DNA of 64,000 nucleotides from Leptolyngbya sp. SIO1E4 (GTDB lineage Bacteria; Cyanobacteriota; Cyanobacteriia; Phormidesmidales; Phormidesmidaceae): NCBI GenBank assembly GCA_010672825.2, contig JAAHFU020000003.1, positions 124,001 to 188,000 of the forward strand, read 5' to 3'. Shown piece by piece: positions 7,501 to 16,314 of this stretch (position 1 is its first letter; each line of letters starts with the position of its first letter). The notes under the pieces were generated by a model. It saw only the letters and a program-made list of their open reading frames with translations, ran no database searches and was not told where the DNA came from. The position numbers and the translations under genes were made by a program.

Positions 7501-9720
7501 TCAGTCTGGGGCGGCATTGCTGGTGCCGACGAAATGGGCGGTGGCGGGCAGGGGAAAATAAACGGAATGTTCTGATAGGGCCGTGACCTGGCCATTGTTG
7601 TCGGTTTGTTCGACGCGCTTGAGCATAATTCGCTGCAGCTTCAGGTCGGGATAGACCCAGAGGGCAACGCCCTCTCCGGGACGACCTTTAAATTTGACTT
7701 GGGTTTGGGCCACATGGCTGAAGCGGCTGCGGAATTCTGGGGTGAGCAGAGCAGAGAGCTGTTCGGCGTCCAGGGAGGGCTGGTCGGAAATCTCTTCGAT
7801 TAGCGCGTTTAGGCGGTAGGGGCTGAGCACCATGCCAGTTTTCAGCTGGCCGCTCTGGCGGGTGCTGTCGGAGGATTCGATGTGGAAGAGGGTTTCCATG
7901 CGGGCGTGATTGGGGCGATCGTCTTCCAGGGCATAGTAGTATTTGCAGTCTAGGATGAGGCGGCGCTGCTCCCCGCTCAGGTTACCCTGCCAGACTTTGT
8001 GCCAGTAGGGCCGGAATTGGTCGACATCGGCGAGAGGGATGGTGTCACCGCTGCCTTCGATGCGGTCAAAGCAGTATTCGTCCATCAAGGTAATGAGCTG
8101 ATTGAGGCTAGTGCCGACCCGGATTGGGCGTCCGGTATCTTTGGAGCGTCCGCGCCATAGCAGCATGGCGCAGACCAGATACTCCCGGTTGGCGGGCAGG
8201 TCGGCTAGCTGAGCGGGGGAGAGGGTGGGCACTAGGTTTAGCGGGCCAGAAGTGACGTTGTGCAGCACCGGGTATCCTTGCTTCAGCACAATTTGCCGAG
8301 TTTCCGCGTCTTTGACCGTCAGGAACAGTTTGGCGCGGCGGATCGGCTTCGGGGTACTGACCCGCAGCGGCAAGGAAAGGGTGTGGTTTTGGGAATAAAC
8401 CAGCTGCTCACGTCCGTGGAGCATCAGAGGTGGGGCTTCAATAAAATCCAGCTGCACTGCTTCTAGGCGATGGAAGGGGTGAATCGGTGCAGTGCGGTAG
8501 GCATCAGGATCTTCCCAGTAGGGGGCAATGCGTCCAACTTCTTCCAGACCCGCTTCGATAGTAGTGAGGGCGATGCGGGGAGAAGGGTTAGTCATGAGGG
8601 CACGCAGGGTGCGAGGCGCGATCGCCCCCTCTAGCAGAGGCATCAAAGTCGGGATGGCAGAAAACGCCAGTGCCGTGGGGGACATCGCCTCCGCCACAGA
8701 TGCCTGGTCAGATAGCTCAGGATGTAGGCGAGGCGATAGCATGCGATCAAACCCCTGGGTAGGCGGCGATGGCAATTGTTGTTCTGGTTCGCCATGGGCC
8801 AGGGCTGTGACCGGTAATCGTTCCACCAGATTCCCTAACTTGCTGCCCTTGAGGCTATTGCCATAGGTCAGCATATGGGCGCCGTTGCGAGGGTAGAGAC
8901 TACCGTTGTAAGCGAGGGCTGTGGCTTCTCCCTCCAGCGACATCGCCTTAGCGGTACCGCCGGTAAGGGCACGGGTGGCAATTTGCTGGATAAAGCTAGC
9001 AAATTGGGCACTATTCACGCCTAGCTTGGTTAAGGTGGCCGGCTCCACCATCTGATCGATGGTGGTTTGCAGCAACTGGGTGGTTTTGGGATTGTTCAGT
9101 AACTTGGGGATAGCTGCTTTCAGGCCACCCTTCAGCCCGCCCTTGGCCCCACCGCCCAGCAGTCCCCCTGCGAGATCGCCAACGGCACCTATCACATCGC
9201 CGCCCTTAAACAGTTTGCCGACCGCAGGCAACACTTTGGGCAGGATTTTGGAGCCGATGGATGCCACTCCTTTCAAAATCGTGCCCAGGAACATGGAGGA
9301 ACTCAAGTCCTCTTCTTCGTAGGAAAAAGCAACGGAATCAACGGGTTCTTGGTTCATGGCAGACTCCAGGGCAAACGCAGTAGCGGGTAAATCGGCTAAG
9401 TTGAGTTCTATGGTCAGGACCTCTGAGAGGGCAGGGCCATCTCGTTGGAAGGTGCGAAAGCTAATCAGTTGGATATAGCGGTTTTGGCGATCGAAGTAAT
9501 GGTGAGGAATTTTGAGGGTAGTGCGACCGAGGCTTGACTCTGGTAGAGGCCCCAGCAAGGGAGAGCGGCGCTGGGGGGAGCGTAATACAGGCAAACCGCT
9601 GGTGTTGCGGTCGGGGTCGGTGCCGATGGCAAGGCGATAAAAGCGGTTGCTGCCGATGTTAATTCGGAAGTGGTGGTGGGATACTGTTGAGTCTTGCCAT
9701 TGCAGAATTGCCAGGGCCAT
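7501..9720 (-). CDS. 739-aa protein with Gly-rich amphipathic segment
   Basis: I do not recognise the family. Residues 1-105 are beta-rich (FRINIGSNRFYRLAIG, then SSLGRTTLKIP). A motif-bearing linker with VAFSYEEEDLSS follows. Residues 143-207 are a Gly/Lys/Leu-rich stretch (FLGTILKGVASIGSKILPKV, then GGLLGGG and GGLKGGL) resembling pore-forming or membrane-inserting peptides. Residues 210-370 are helical with further motifs (AMSLEGEATALAY, TALAFSA). Residues 400-739 form a beta-rich region containing YSQNHTLSLPLRV and RAKLFLTVKD. There is no signal peptide. The gene sits between the putative cyclase and the 349-aa gene. A membrane-facing or translocation role is a guess from the amphipathic segment; a structural scaffold would fit equally well. 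Confidence 0.65.
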   Translation of the reverse strand: MALAILQWQDSTVSHHHFRINIGSNRFYRLAIGTDPDRNTSGLPVLRSPQRRSPLLGPLPESSLGRTTLKIPHHYFDRQNRYIQLISFRTFQRDGPALSEVLTIELNLADLPATAFALESAMNQEPVDSVAFSYEEEDLSSSMFLGTILKGVASIGSKILPKVLPAVGKLFKGGDVIGAVGDLAGGLLGGGAKGGLKGGLKAAIPKLLNNPKTTQLLQTTIDQMVEPATLTKLGVNSAQFASFIQQIATRALTGGTAKAMSLEGEATALAYNGSLYPRNGAHMLTYGNSLKGSKLGNLVERLPVTALAHGEPEQQLPSPPTQGFDRMLSPRLHPELSDQASVAEAMSPTALAFSAIPTLMPLLEGAIAPRTLRALMTNPSPRIALTTIEAGLEEVGRIAPYWEDPDAYRTAPIHPFHRLEAVQLDFIEAPPLMLHGREQLVYSQNHTLSLPLRVSTPKPIRRAKLFLTVKDAETRQIVLKQGYPVLHNVTSGPLNLVPTLSPAQLADLPANREYLVCAMLLWRGRSKDTGRPIRVGTSLNQLITLMDEYCFDRIEGSGDTIPLADVDQFRPYWHKVWQGNLSGEQRRLILDCKYYYALEDDRPNHARMETLFHIESSDSTRQSGQLKTGMVLSPYRLNALIEEISDQPSLDAEQLSALLTPEFRSRFSHVAQTQVKFKGRPGEGVALWVYPDLKLQRIMLKRVEQTDNNGQVTALSEHSVYFPLPATAHFVGTSNAAPD

Positions 9721-9785
9721 AGGGATTCAGAGATGTGCGATCGCAGCAGTCGGAGTGGCAGTAGCCTGCCGCCCTCAGTCAGGTA

Positions 9786-10835
9786 TTAAGCGCCCGGTAG
9801 GGTAGGTTGTTGTTGCCCTGTTGGGGGCGTCTGGCCTGCCGCCGGGTTGCCATACATGTTGGCGAAGTTATCGAGCTTGAAATAGTCAGACTTGAACTGG
9901 ATTTCTACGGAGCCCTCCATCTTGGCAGACAGATCGGTGGAGGCGGTGCTATCGGTGGAGGCAACAGTGATTTGCCGGGTTGTTTTGTTCGTAGTGCGGG
10001 AGCGGGTTCCGAAAAAGCCTCGATATTTCCAGCGGTTCTTGATTTCCTGGGCGTTCTCGTCAGCCTCGTCGGATTTAGCGATTTGTTCCATGGCACGAAT
10101 GTTGAAGGAAACGTTGGCTTTGACGGTGCCTTTTTCGACGACGAGTCGGGAAATGCCCATGAGGATGGTTTCCCGCAACAGGGCGCGCCGTTCCCGAGCT
10201 AGTTCCAGTTTGGCATCGACGATTTTGGCCCGAACTTCGCTGTCATTCGGGTTAATAGGCGCACCAGAGGGATTTGTGAGGGCGGGTTTGTCTGGATTGG
10301 TGAAATTGAGGCCAAATTGATTGCGATTGCGATCGACAAGACGGACAAAGGCTTCATCATCATCGATCTCGTTGACATAATCGGCCAGGGATTTGGTGGC
10401 TTCCTTCATCAGATCGGTGTAGGTTTCCATCTGACTCAGGGTGACGTTGAGGTTGGCGTCGAATACGCCTTCTAGCAAGTCCGCGACAAAATCAGGGAAG
10501 TTGATGTCTTCAACAAAGTCGCTCAACAGATTGCCAGCTTGATCGATGCGCCGGTTCAGGTGACGCTTATCATCAATCAGGTCGCTGGCAACCAGCCCTC
10601 GAGACAGTTCACTGCCATGGGTGGGGGCTAGTCCGCTCTGTATCGACATCCCTTGGGCGTGGGAGGAAGGATCCAAACCATGTTCCTTCATCAAGCGGGT
10701 GTATTCATCTTGATAAACGCCCTCAAACATGGACTTTTGTTCAGCAAACTCCAGGTTACGGAAGCTGGCGGAGCGGGCGCAAACATCGCGGCTGTGGTTG
10801 CGGGCCAGTTGTTTGATGTCTTCAGAGATAGGCAT
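9786..10835 (-). CDS. Conserved-looking helical protein, 349 aa
   Basis: I cannot assign a family. The first 170 residues are mostly helical and charged. A Pro/Asn-rich linker follows (residues 180-205), then a long helix (ELARERRALLRETILMGIS) and a beta-rich region RLVVEKGTVKANVSFNIRA. The C-terminal part has a repetitive Thr/Ser-rich stretch and ends with VEIQFKSDYFKLDNFANMYG before a short Pro/Gln tail. The late beta segment repeats the word 'S-x-A-x-M-E-G-S-V-E-I-Q-F', suggesting an oligomerising surface. No catalytic motif, signal peptide or membrane segment is seen. The gene is 65 bp upstream of the 739-aa gene and 69 bp after the 570-aa gene, so it belongs to the same transcription unit. 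Confidence 0.65.
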   Translation of the reverse strand: MPISEDIKQLARNHSRDVCARSASFRNLEFAEQKSMFEGVYQDEYTRLMKEHGLDPSSHAQGMSIQSGLAPTHGSELSRGLVASDLIDDKRHLNRRIDQAGNLLSDFVEDINFPDFVADLLEGVFDANLNVTLSQMETYTDLMKEATKSLADYVNEIDDDEAFVRLVDRNRNQFGLNFTNPDKPALTNPSGAPINPNDSEVRAKIVDAKLELARERRALLRETILMGISRLVVEKGTVKANVSFNIRAMEQIAKSDEADENAQEIKNRWKYRGFFGTRSRTTNKTTRQITVASTDSTASTDLSAKMEGSVEIQFKSDYFKLDNFANMYGNPAAGQTPPTGQQQPTLPGA

Positions 10836-10904
10836 AGAGTTTAGGGGGGTGAAGTTTCAGGGGATGAGGTTCAGCGCTGAACCTTTAGTCATTAACAAAA
10901 GTTG

Positions 10905-12617
10905 CTAGACTTCCCAGTCATCCAGATCGTCTTCGTCTTCGTCCCAGCCGTTATAGTCCCCGTTGTAGCCGTTTCTGGGTGCGACATTCATGGGCATACG
11001 ACCGTTGCGCGCTTGCCAACCATTCCCCCGCTGAAAGTCCTCATCGGACTCCAGGGTGGCCTGGGAGACAATCCAGGACTCTGCTGAATTCAGGAAGGAT
11101 TGGAAGGCTTCTTCGTTGACTGCGCCTTCCGAGAAACCAGCAATCCACTGGAAGATTTTGTTGCCTTCAACCGCCAGGGTGCGTAGGGAGGAAGTGGGTA
11201 CAAAGAAGCGCAGATCTTCTTTGGCAACCAATTCGATCACGCTCCAGATGCTTTTCCGCCTGCCACCGTATTCGGAGACAATTTCCGAGCTGCGGAGAAT
11301 GTCCAGAGCTTCTTGAAGATGGGCATAGTCTTCGGTGACCTGCAGATGGGCCATGCCGGTCATCGTTTCGGTGAGGTTGTATTGCAGGTCCTTCAGCGCC
11401 TGGTAAAGCTGAGTGCGAGAGAGATACAGAGAGCCCGAATCGCTGCCTTCGGACTTTTCAATATACTCAGCCACTTCGGCCATCATCTGGTGCCAGAGAC
11501 GGGGGAATGTGGTGTTGGGCACCATATTGGAAAGCAAGCGACCATTGCCTTTGTTAAGCACCCGTTTGTAGAGCATGGCTCGTTCTTCCGGGGTGGAACG
11601 CTCATCCCGCAGTTTATGGAAGCGGTAGAGCAGGGCGGCAGTCGTGCCTTCGGGGACATCAAGCTGACCGCTGGCCCAGCGTAACACCAGAGCATTGACC
11701 ACATCGAAGACCCGCATTTGCTCGCCAATGACATAGATATAATCCAGGGCACCGGCAGCCTTGATGTTGTCGGTAATCACTTCCTGGGCTTCTTCGGTTT
11801 CGAAGCTGTCGACGCTGAAGTCCCAGGAGACTTCGCCTCCTCTAATGCGGGCGGTGTCGATGGGGTCGTCCTGAACGGTGCTGGTTTTCAGGGCTTCGTT
11901 ATAGGCCAGGATGAAGTATTCGTCATACTCTCCCGATTCAAAGGCTTCATCTGACTGCACCTGAAACCCCAAATCGACCAGGTAGTCGATCATGGACTGT
12001 TGGATGGAAGCGGTGAAGGCGATCGCAGGCAACACCGTCCGCTCGTTAATGTAGCGTTCAACGTAATGGGGGAGATCTCCCTCGCGATAGAGGGTCGAGA
12101 GTAGATCCGTAACACTGGTTTCCACTTGTCCCGAGCGAATGGAAATGCCCTGCTCCATGACCAGTTCATAGAGCTGTTGCCACTGGACATTGCTAATTTT
12201 GACCTGAATGCGCCGATCGTTGAGGACTGCAGTGAGTAATTTGGCCAGGAAGTACAGGCGGGGCGTACCGCCGATGTAGCGCAACACGGTGTTGTACAGA
12301 CCAGTAGCATCTTCGGCCTGGACGTTACCTTCCTCTAGCGCTTGCTGAATGACAACGGCATAAATGTAATGGTTGGATAAGAGTAAACGGGTAATATCAT
12401 CCAGACCTGTCTGGTTGAGCTTCTGAGACAGGCTTTCGACATAACCTGTTAGCCCTTCCGTGAGAATTTTGCTTTCGGCAGCTTCGGCCTGGTCAAGATA
12501 ATAGGCTTGGGCTTCTTCCAGAGCTGAGATCGCATAAGGATCGACCGTGGCTGTGGGTTGATTAATCTGGAGAACCTGATAAACGGCGCTGTAGGAATTA
12601 AGGGACACGGTGGTCAT
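10905..12617 (-). CDS. All-helical protein with acidic tail, 570 aa
   Basis: I do not recognise the family. I choose the ATG at 12617 (MTTVSLNSYS...) because a GGAGAT ribosome-binding site lies about eight bases upstream; an ATG five codons earlier lacks this spacing. The protein is almost wholly alpha-helical with periodic Leu/Tyr. It contains a CNNM-free, motif-poor body of about 520 residues followed by an Asn/Gly-rich linker and an extremely acidic C-terminus (DEDEDDLDDWEV). The regular helices (for instance LLSNHYIYAVVIQQALEEGN) suggest a repeat-type scaffold. Charged tails of this sort also occur in the 785-aa and 469-aa proteins of the cluster. No membrane segment or catalytic motif is apparent. 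It follows the beta-trefoil gene by 78 bp. Confidence 0.7.
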   Translation of the reverse strand: MTTVSLNSYSAVYQVLQINQPTATVDPYAISALEEAQAYYLDQAEAAESKILTEGLTGYVESLSQKLNQTGLDDITRLLLSNHYIYAVVIQQALEEGNVQAEDATGLYNTVLRYIGGTPRLYFLAKLLTAVLNDRRIQVKISNVQWQQLYELVMEQGISIRSGQVETSVTDLLSTLYREGDLPHYVERYINERTVLPAIAFTASIQQSMIDYLVDLGFQVQSDEAFESGEYDEYFILAYNEALKTSTVQDDPIDTARIRGGEVSWDFSVDSFETEEAQEVITDNIKAAGALDYIYVIGEQMRVFDVVNALVLRWASGQLDVPEGTTAALLYRFHKLRDERSTPEERAMLYKRVLNKGNGRLLSNMVPNTTFPRLWHQMMAEVAEYIEKSEGSDSGSLYLSRTQLYQALKDLQYNLTETMTGMAHLQVTEDYAHLQEALDILRSSEIVSEYGGRRKSIWSVIELVAKEDLRFFVPTSSLRTLAVEGNKIFQWIAGFSEGAVNEEAFQSFLNSAESWIVSQATLESDEDFQRGNGWQARNGRMPMNVAPRNGYNGDYNGWDEDEDDLDDWEV

Positions 12618-12695
12618 GGTAGATCTCCACAACAGTGGACTGAATGGAATAGGGGACGGCTAGGCGAGCCTGGTGGGCAAAACGGTCAGGGGAAA

Positions 12696-14171
12696 TTAGC
12701 TGCTGGCAACCTCCATCGTGGCTGCAGTTTGGGCCTCTGAGTCTGATGAGGTGGTGTCTTCTAAGCCAAACAAGGTTGCGACTGCCGACCAATTATCTGT
12801 GGCAGCCAAACCATCGGGTTCAGTCTCAGTTTCAGGCTCATCGGGTTCAGCGCCTGTGTTGGGTTCACCGATTGTCGAGGCCGCATCAGTAATGCCAAAT
12901 AAAGTGCTGATAGCATTCCAGTTATCGTAGGTTTGCCCAGCCTGGGCCGCATACCCGGCTGCTGTTTCGGCGGCACTGGCTGCAGTAGCCCGATTCTCTT
13001 CTGCACTCTGGGCTGCGGCCTGGGCGTTGGTCTGTTCTGCCATGGCGGCATCAGTTGCAGTTCGTGCATTCGCAATGTCTTCATCGCTCAGGTCAACCCC
13101 TGACGCAGGCTCCGCTCCAGCCGCAAGATCCGTTTGACCGAGTGCAGTTAAGGCAGCAGCCGTATGTTGGCGGGCTGCATCCTTGGCGGTGTCTGCCAAG
13201 GTGGCCTGTTCCTGGGCAGTCGTTGCTGCAGTTTGCGCTTGATCGGCAGCCATTTCGGCAGCGATCGCTGCTTGGGAACTGGGTTCTGAAGCAGTAGCTG
13301 TTGTGGCAGATTGTCTCGCTGCTGCTGCAAACAACGCTGCTGCCGCCGCTGCTTCTTGAGCATCATCTGCATACTGAGAGGCAGCAGCAGAGGCGGAGTT
13401 TGCTTGATGTTGAATTTCTAACACTAGAATGCGTTGCTCTTGTTCAGCCTGAATTTTCTGAAGGAGCACATCTACATCTGGTGCCTCTCCCTGGGCTTCC
13501 GTGACGATCTCAACGGCCTGCGCAACCGCCTCCAGAACTTGGGCTTTGGTATGGGTGCTATCCTTTAAATCTTGTAATTCACTCAGAACAGCCTGGTTTG
13601 CCTGTTGTTGAGCGTTGATGTCTGATTGCAACTGTCCGACCAGCGTTTGCAAACTCTCGTTTGCCCCTTCCAATGCCTGCTGAGCAGATGCGATTTGCTG
13701 TTTCTCTGTTTCTAGCTGAGCGTTCTGGGTTTTCAGGCTGGCATATTCCGCTCTCAAATCTAGCAAGACAGTCGCATTCGAAACTAAAACGATATAGAAG
13801 CGCTCATCTTCGCCAATCTCTGTTGTGGAGGTCACCTTAGTATTGGACGGCATCGAGACGTAATGACCGCTAAAACATTGCAAGGCAAACAGACTATTCG
13901 TGGAGTCTGACTGCCTCAACAGTTTGAAGGTCTCGTAACCGCCAATTTGCGATCGCTCGGGGCGGATCCAGGTGCCTCCCCCCTGTTCAGCATACAAAAA
14001 CTGATCGTTAGGTGCTTTTAGGGCAATGTTCTCACCCGTATCATCAACATATAGTTGAAACGTGTGTTTCGTTGCCTCAAACACTGAACTTGCTGATGTT
14101 ATGTGGGCACCCCCAACCTCGGCATACTGACCTGCTTGGTTTTTCAGGGCGACCTCTGCAATCATTTCCAT
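12696..14171 (-). CDS. Beta-trefoil / coiled-coil / Ala-rich protein
   Basis: This 491-aa protein has an AAGGAAGG ribosome-binding site before the ATG at 14171. Residues 1-128 have the alternating short strands and aromatic positions of a fascin-like beta-trefoil (VALKNQAGQYAEV, IALKAPNDQFLYAEQGG, LFALQCFSGHYVSM); such folds bind actin, sugars or other ligands. Residues 135-260 form a coiled coil. Residues 260-410 are an Ala-rich helix dense in Gln and Glu. The C-terminus is acidic and carries the same 15-residue motif twice: YDNWNAISTLFGITD at 415-429 and TDNWSAVATLFGLED at 458-472. The shape is that of a fibre or adaptor: a ligand-binding head, a long stalk and a duplicated docking tail. 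The function is not known to me. Confidence 0.7.
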   Translation of the reverse strand: MEMIAEVALKNQAGQYAEVGGAHITSASSVFEATKHTFQLYVDDTGENIALKAPNDQFLYAEQGGGTWIRPERSQIGGYETFKLLRQSDSTNSLFALQCFSGHYVSMPSNTKVTSTTEIGEDERFYIVLVSNATVLLDLRAEYASLKTQNAQLETEKQQIASAQQALEGANESLQTLVGQLQSDINAQQQANQAVLSELQDLKDSTHTKAQVLEAVAQAVEIVTEAQGEAPDVDVLLQKIQAEQEQRILVLEIQHQANSASAAASQYADDAQEAAAAAALFAAAARQSATTATASEPSSQAAIAAEMAADQAQTAATTAQEQATLADTAKDAARQHTAAALTALGQTDLAAGAEPASGVDLSDEDIANARTATDAAMAEQTNAQAAAQSAEENRATAASAAETAAGYAAQAGQTYDNWNAISTLFGITDAASTIGEPNTGAEPDEPETETEPDGLAATDNWSAVATLFGLEDTTSSDSEAQTAATMEVASS

Positions 14172-14210
14172 CCGTCTTTACCTTCCTTGATTCAATCAAC
14201 GGTGAGGGAT

Positions 14211-15602
14211 TCAGGCAGCGAACCTAGAATCTAGTAATCGCAGGGCATCCAGCAGATTGAGACTGCCAAAGCCCGCTTTGGGATGCTTAAAGCGACGATC
14301 CAGCTTGTCTGAAGTATGCTTCAGCAGATATTTCACCTGTTTATCCGAGAGAGAACGCCCCGTCTTTTGCAGGGCATAGGATTTAAGCAGAGCCACGGCA
14401 CCAGTTACAAAGGGGGCCGCGTGGGAGGTGCCAGTGGAGAAACCATAGTCATTTTGTAGATAGGTACTGTAAATCTGGGTTCCTGGGGCAACGAAATCCA
14501 CCTGAGGGCCGTAGGTGGAGAAGCGGGCAATTTGGCCCTGTTCATCCAGGGCTCCTACTGCGATCGCATAGGGCAATGTCCCCGGATAATAAGATTCCTG
14601 TTTGCCGTCATTGCCGGAAGCGGCAATTAAGGTAACCCCCAGGCGTTGGGCATAATCGACGACCTCTTGATGGGGGATGTGCTCTCCAGTGCGGCGAATA
14701 CCCAAACTCATGTTGATGACATCCGCACCCTGGTCAATGGCCCACTTGATGCCGCTGTTGATGTTGTCTACCAGGCCTGCCCCCACCCGTTTGGCACCCT
14801 TCTTCATTGCCCCCAAAACGCGCACTGGCAATAGCTTGCAGTGGGGCACAACCCCTAAGGGCATGGCTAAGCCTTGAGCGGCAATAATGCCTGCCACATG
14901 GGTTCCATGGCCAACTTCATCTTCAGGATCCTCGTCGTAACCGAGAGAGTCCCCGACAAATCGGCTAGCGCCGTTGACAATGTTGACAAAGTCATAACCC
15001 GGTAGCAGAGCATCCTCAAGTTCAGGATGATCCAGGTCAATCCCCGTATCCAGAACCGCGACGGTGATGTTGGGATCACCCTGGCTGTAACGATGAGCCT
15101 CTGGCAGATGAATGGCTTCGCGGGAGCGTTCGTCGGTATTCACACTCAGCTGTGCAGGCAAGATCGGAGGTAGCTCGGCCTGCCCAATTTCGCCATTGCT
15201 GACTGCTTCAACGAGGGGGCTATGGGATAGTTGCTGTATTAGCAGCGGCGGAATCGCAACGTTTTGTTTCAAAATCAAACGGTAGATGCGATGCAGGCCG
15301 CTTGCCCGCTCCTGACGAGTCCATTGGCCATGGCAAGGACAATATTCTTGGGTCACTTTGACAGGGAGATGGTAGCGGGAAAGCAGGGCATCGATTTGAG
15401 GATGAATACTGCCGGGCGCGATCGCATTATGACTGGCAACATCTTGCCAATAGGGAAACCTCCCTAATAGGGAGACCTGCGGCATAAATCTCAAGCGGAG
15501 ATGTGGTTTCATGCTCAACGCAAAGCAACAACAAATCCCAAGTTTGAGCAATAGCAGATAACTGAAGAGTAGAGATTTAATAATTCGCTGGAGCTTTGCC
15601 AT
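14211..15602 (-). CDS. Subtilisin-like serine protease (S8 family)
   Basis: This is the first gene of the island cluster, 463 aa. The full catalytic set is present: D185 in VAVLDTGID, H232 in GHGTHVAG, the oxyanion N331 in AASGND and S393 in STGTSHAAP. An N-terminal hydrophobic stretch (residues 11-30, LLLLKLGICCCFALS) could be a signal or anchor. The alternative start at Met31 would remove it. Residues 40-165 look like an inhibitor-type prodomain with a CPCHG motif. It should be active and may mature itself, and I infer that it may process other proteins of the cluster, several of which have long flexible linkers. It lies 39 bp upstream of the beta-trefoil gene. Confidence 0.93.
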   Translation of the reverse strand: MAKLQRIIKSLLFSYLLLLKLGICCCFALSMKPHLRLRFMPQVSLLGRFPYWQDVASHNAIAPGSIHPQIDALLSRYHLPVKVTQEYCPCHGQWTRQERASGLHRIYRLILKQNVAIPPLLIQQLSHSPLVEAVSNGEIGQAELPPILPAQLSVNTDERSREAIHLPEAHRYSQGDPNITVAVLDTGIDLDHPELEDALLPGYDFVNIVNGASRFVGDSLGYDEDPEDEVGHGTHVAGIIAAQGLAMPLGVVPHCKLLPVRVLGAMKKGAKRVGAGLVDNINSGIKWAIDQGADVINMSLGIRRTGEHIPHQEVVDYAQRLGVTLIAASGNDGKQESYYPGTLPYAIAVGALDEQGQIARFSTYGPQVDFVAPGTQIYSTYLQNDYGFSTGTSHAAPFVTGAVALLKSYALQKTGRSLSDKQVKYLLKHTSDKLDRRFKHPKAGFGSLNLLDALRLLDSRFAA

Positions 15603-15711
15603 CCAATCTGTTCAGATTGTTCACAAAGCTAGTGCAACCTCTCGTCACTGACTTTTCATCACTGACTTTGTGCTAATAGTGTTATCCCTTCACCAGTGAA
15701 TACTAACTATC

Positions 15712-15750
15712 GCAAAAAGCAGAGGTTTGCTCATAAAAGCAACCTCTGCC
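15712..15750 (-). terminator. Minus-strand hairpin with T-run upstream of the protease gene
   Basis: GCAGAGGTT and AACCTCTGC arms, extended by GCT/AGC with one bulged base, form a strong stem. On the minus strand it is followed by GCTTTTTGCG. The geometry is that of a Rho-independent terminator. It stops transcripts coming from the tRNA side about 110 bp before the protease start, so it insulates or attenuates the cluster. Confidence 0.65.
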
Positions 15751-15779
15751 CAATAGACTACTGGGTTCAAATTTATCTT

Positions 15780-15854
15780 TTGACGGGAACTAAACTTATC
15801 TTCTGATGGGAACTGTATATCTAAAGGAACGAGTCCTTGACGGGAGCTGTATAT
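15780..15854. repeat. Three direct repeats of TTGACGGGAACT type
   Basis: Related 12-bp words occur at 15780 (TTGACGGGAACT), about 15802 (TCTGATGGGAACT) and 15837 (TTGACGGGAGCT). The last two are followed by GTATAT. Their position upstream of the cluster suggests regulator-binding iterons, or recombination-protein arm sites near the right att copy. No protein partner is identifiable. Confidence 0.5.
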
Positions 15855-16314
15855 GCAGTCACAGATACCTGGAGTTTAGGTCACAGATATCCTGAAGTCA
15901 ATTGTGGTTCTCCTTGGGACAATCAAAGTTGATATAGGAGCAGTAGATTTTCATAAAATTTGATTACCTTGAGGCCGTATAAAAATAATGAATTGAACTG
16001 CCAATTTACGACAGTTCTGCAGGGAGAGCTGTCTGTTGCAAGGATTACTCAACGTAATTAGAAACCTTGTACAAATGATGTGTTTTTGGCCATCTACGAT
16101 GGCGGTTTAAGCTGAGAGCTGAGGCCCAACAAATTCAACTACCGTTCAACAAAGTGTTCAAGGTCAAGTCTCTTTGCTAAGGCCGAATTATCCTCAGCTC
16201 AACTCATAAATCTATCGACTCAGTTTCCGGACGGTCTATCTAGAAGAGAATAGCCACCAGATAGAGTATTTGGAAGCAATATGAAGCCAACTAAAGTAGG
16301 CTGTAAGAGAAGGC

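Larger units (their letters stand above)
15603..16314. other. Non-coding leader region between tRNA-Phe and the operon
   Basis: I find no credible gene in this 712-bp stretch. It holds a minus-strand hairpin terminator (15712-15750) and three related short direct repeats (15780-15854). The rest is A/T-rich. The operon promoter should lie between the terminator and 15602, or upstream if read-through is regulated. Confidence 0.6.

Noticed and set aside
1186-15602. Cluster as a contractile injection system or tailocin
   Set aside because: No sheath, tube, baseplate, spike, AAA+ or tape-measure protein is recognisable among the ten genes.
15641-15662. CACTGACTTTTCATCACTGACTTT repeated word
   Set aside because: A short chance-like duplication with no structural or positional support as a regulatory site.
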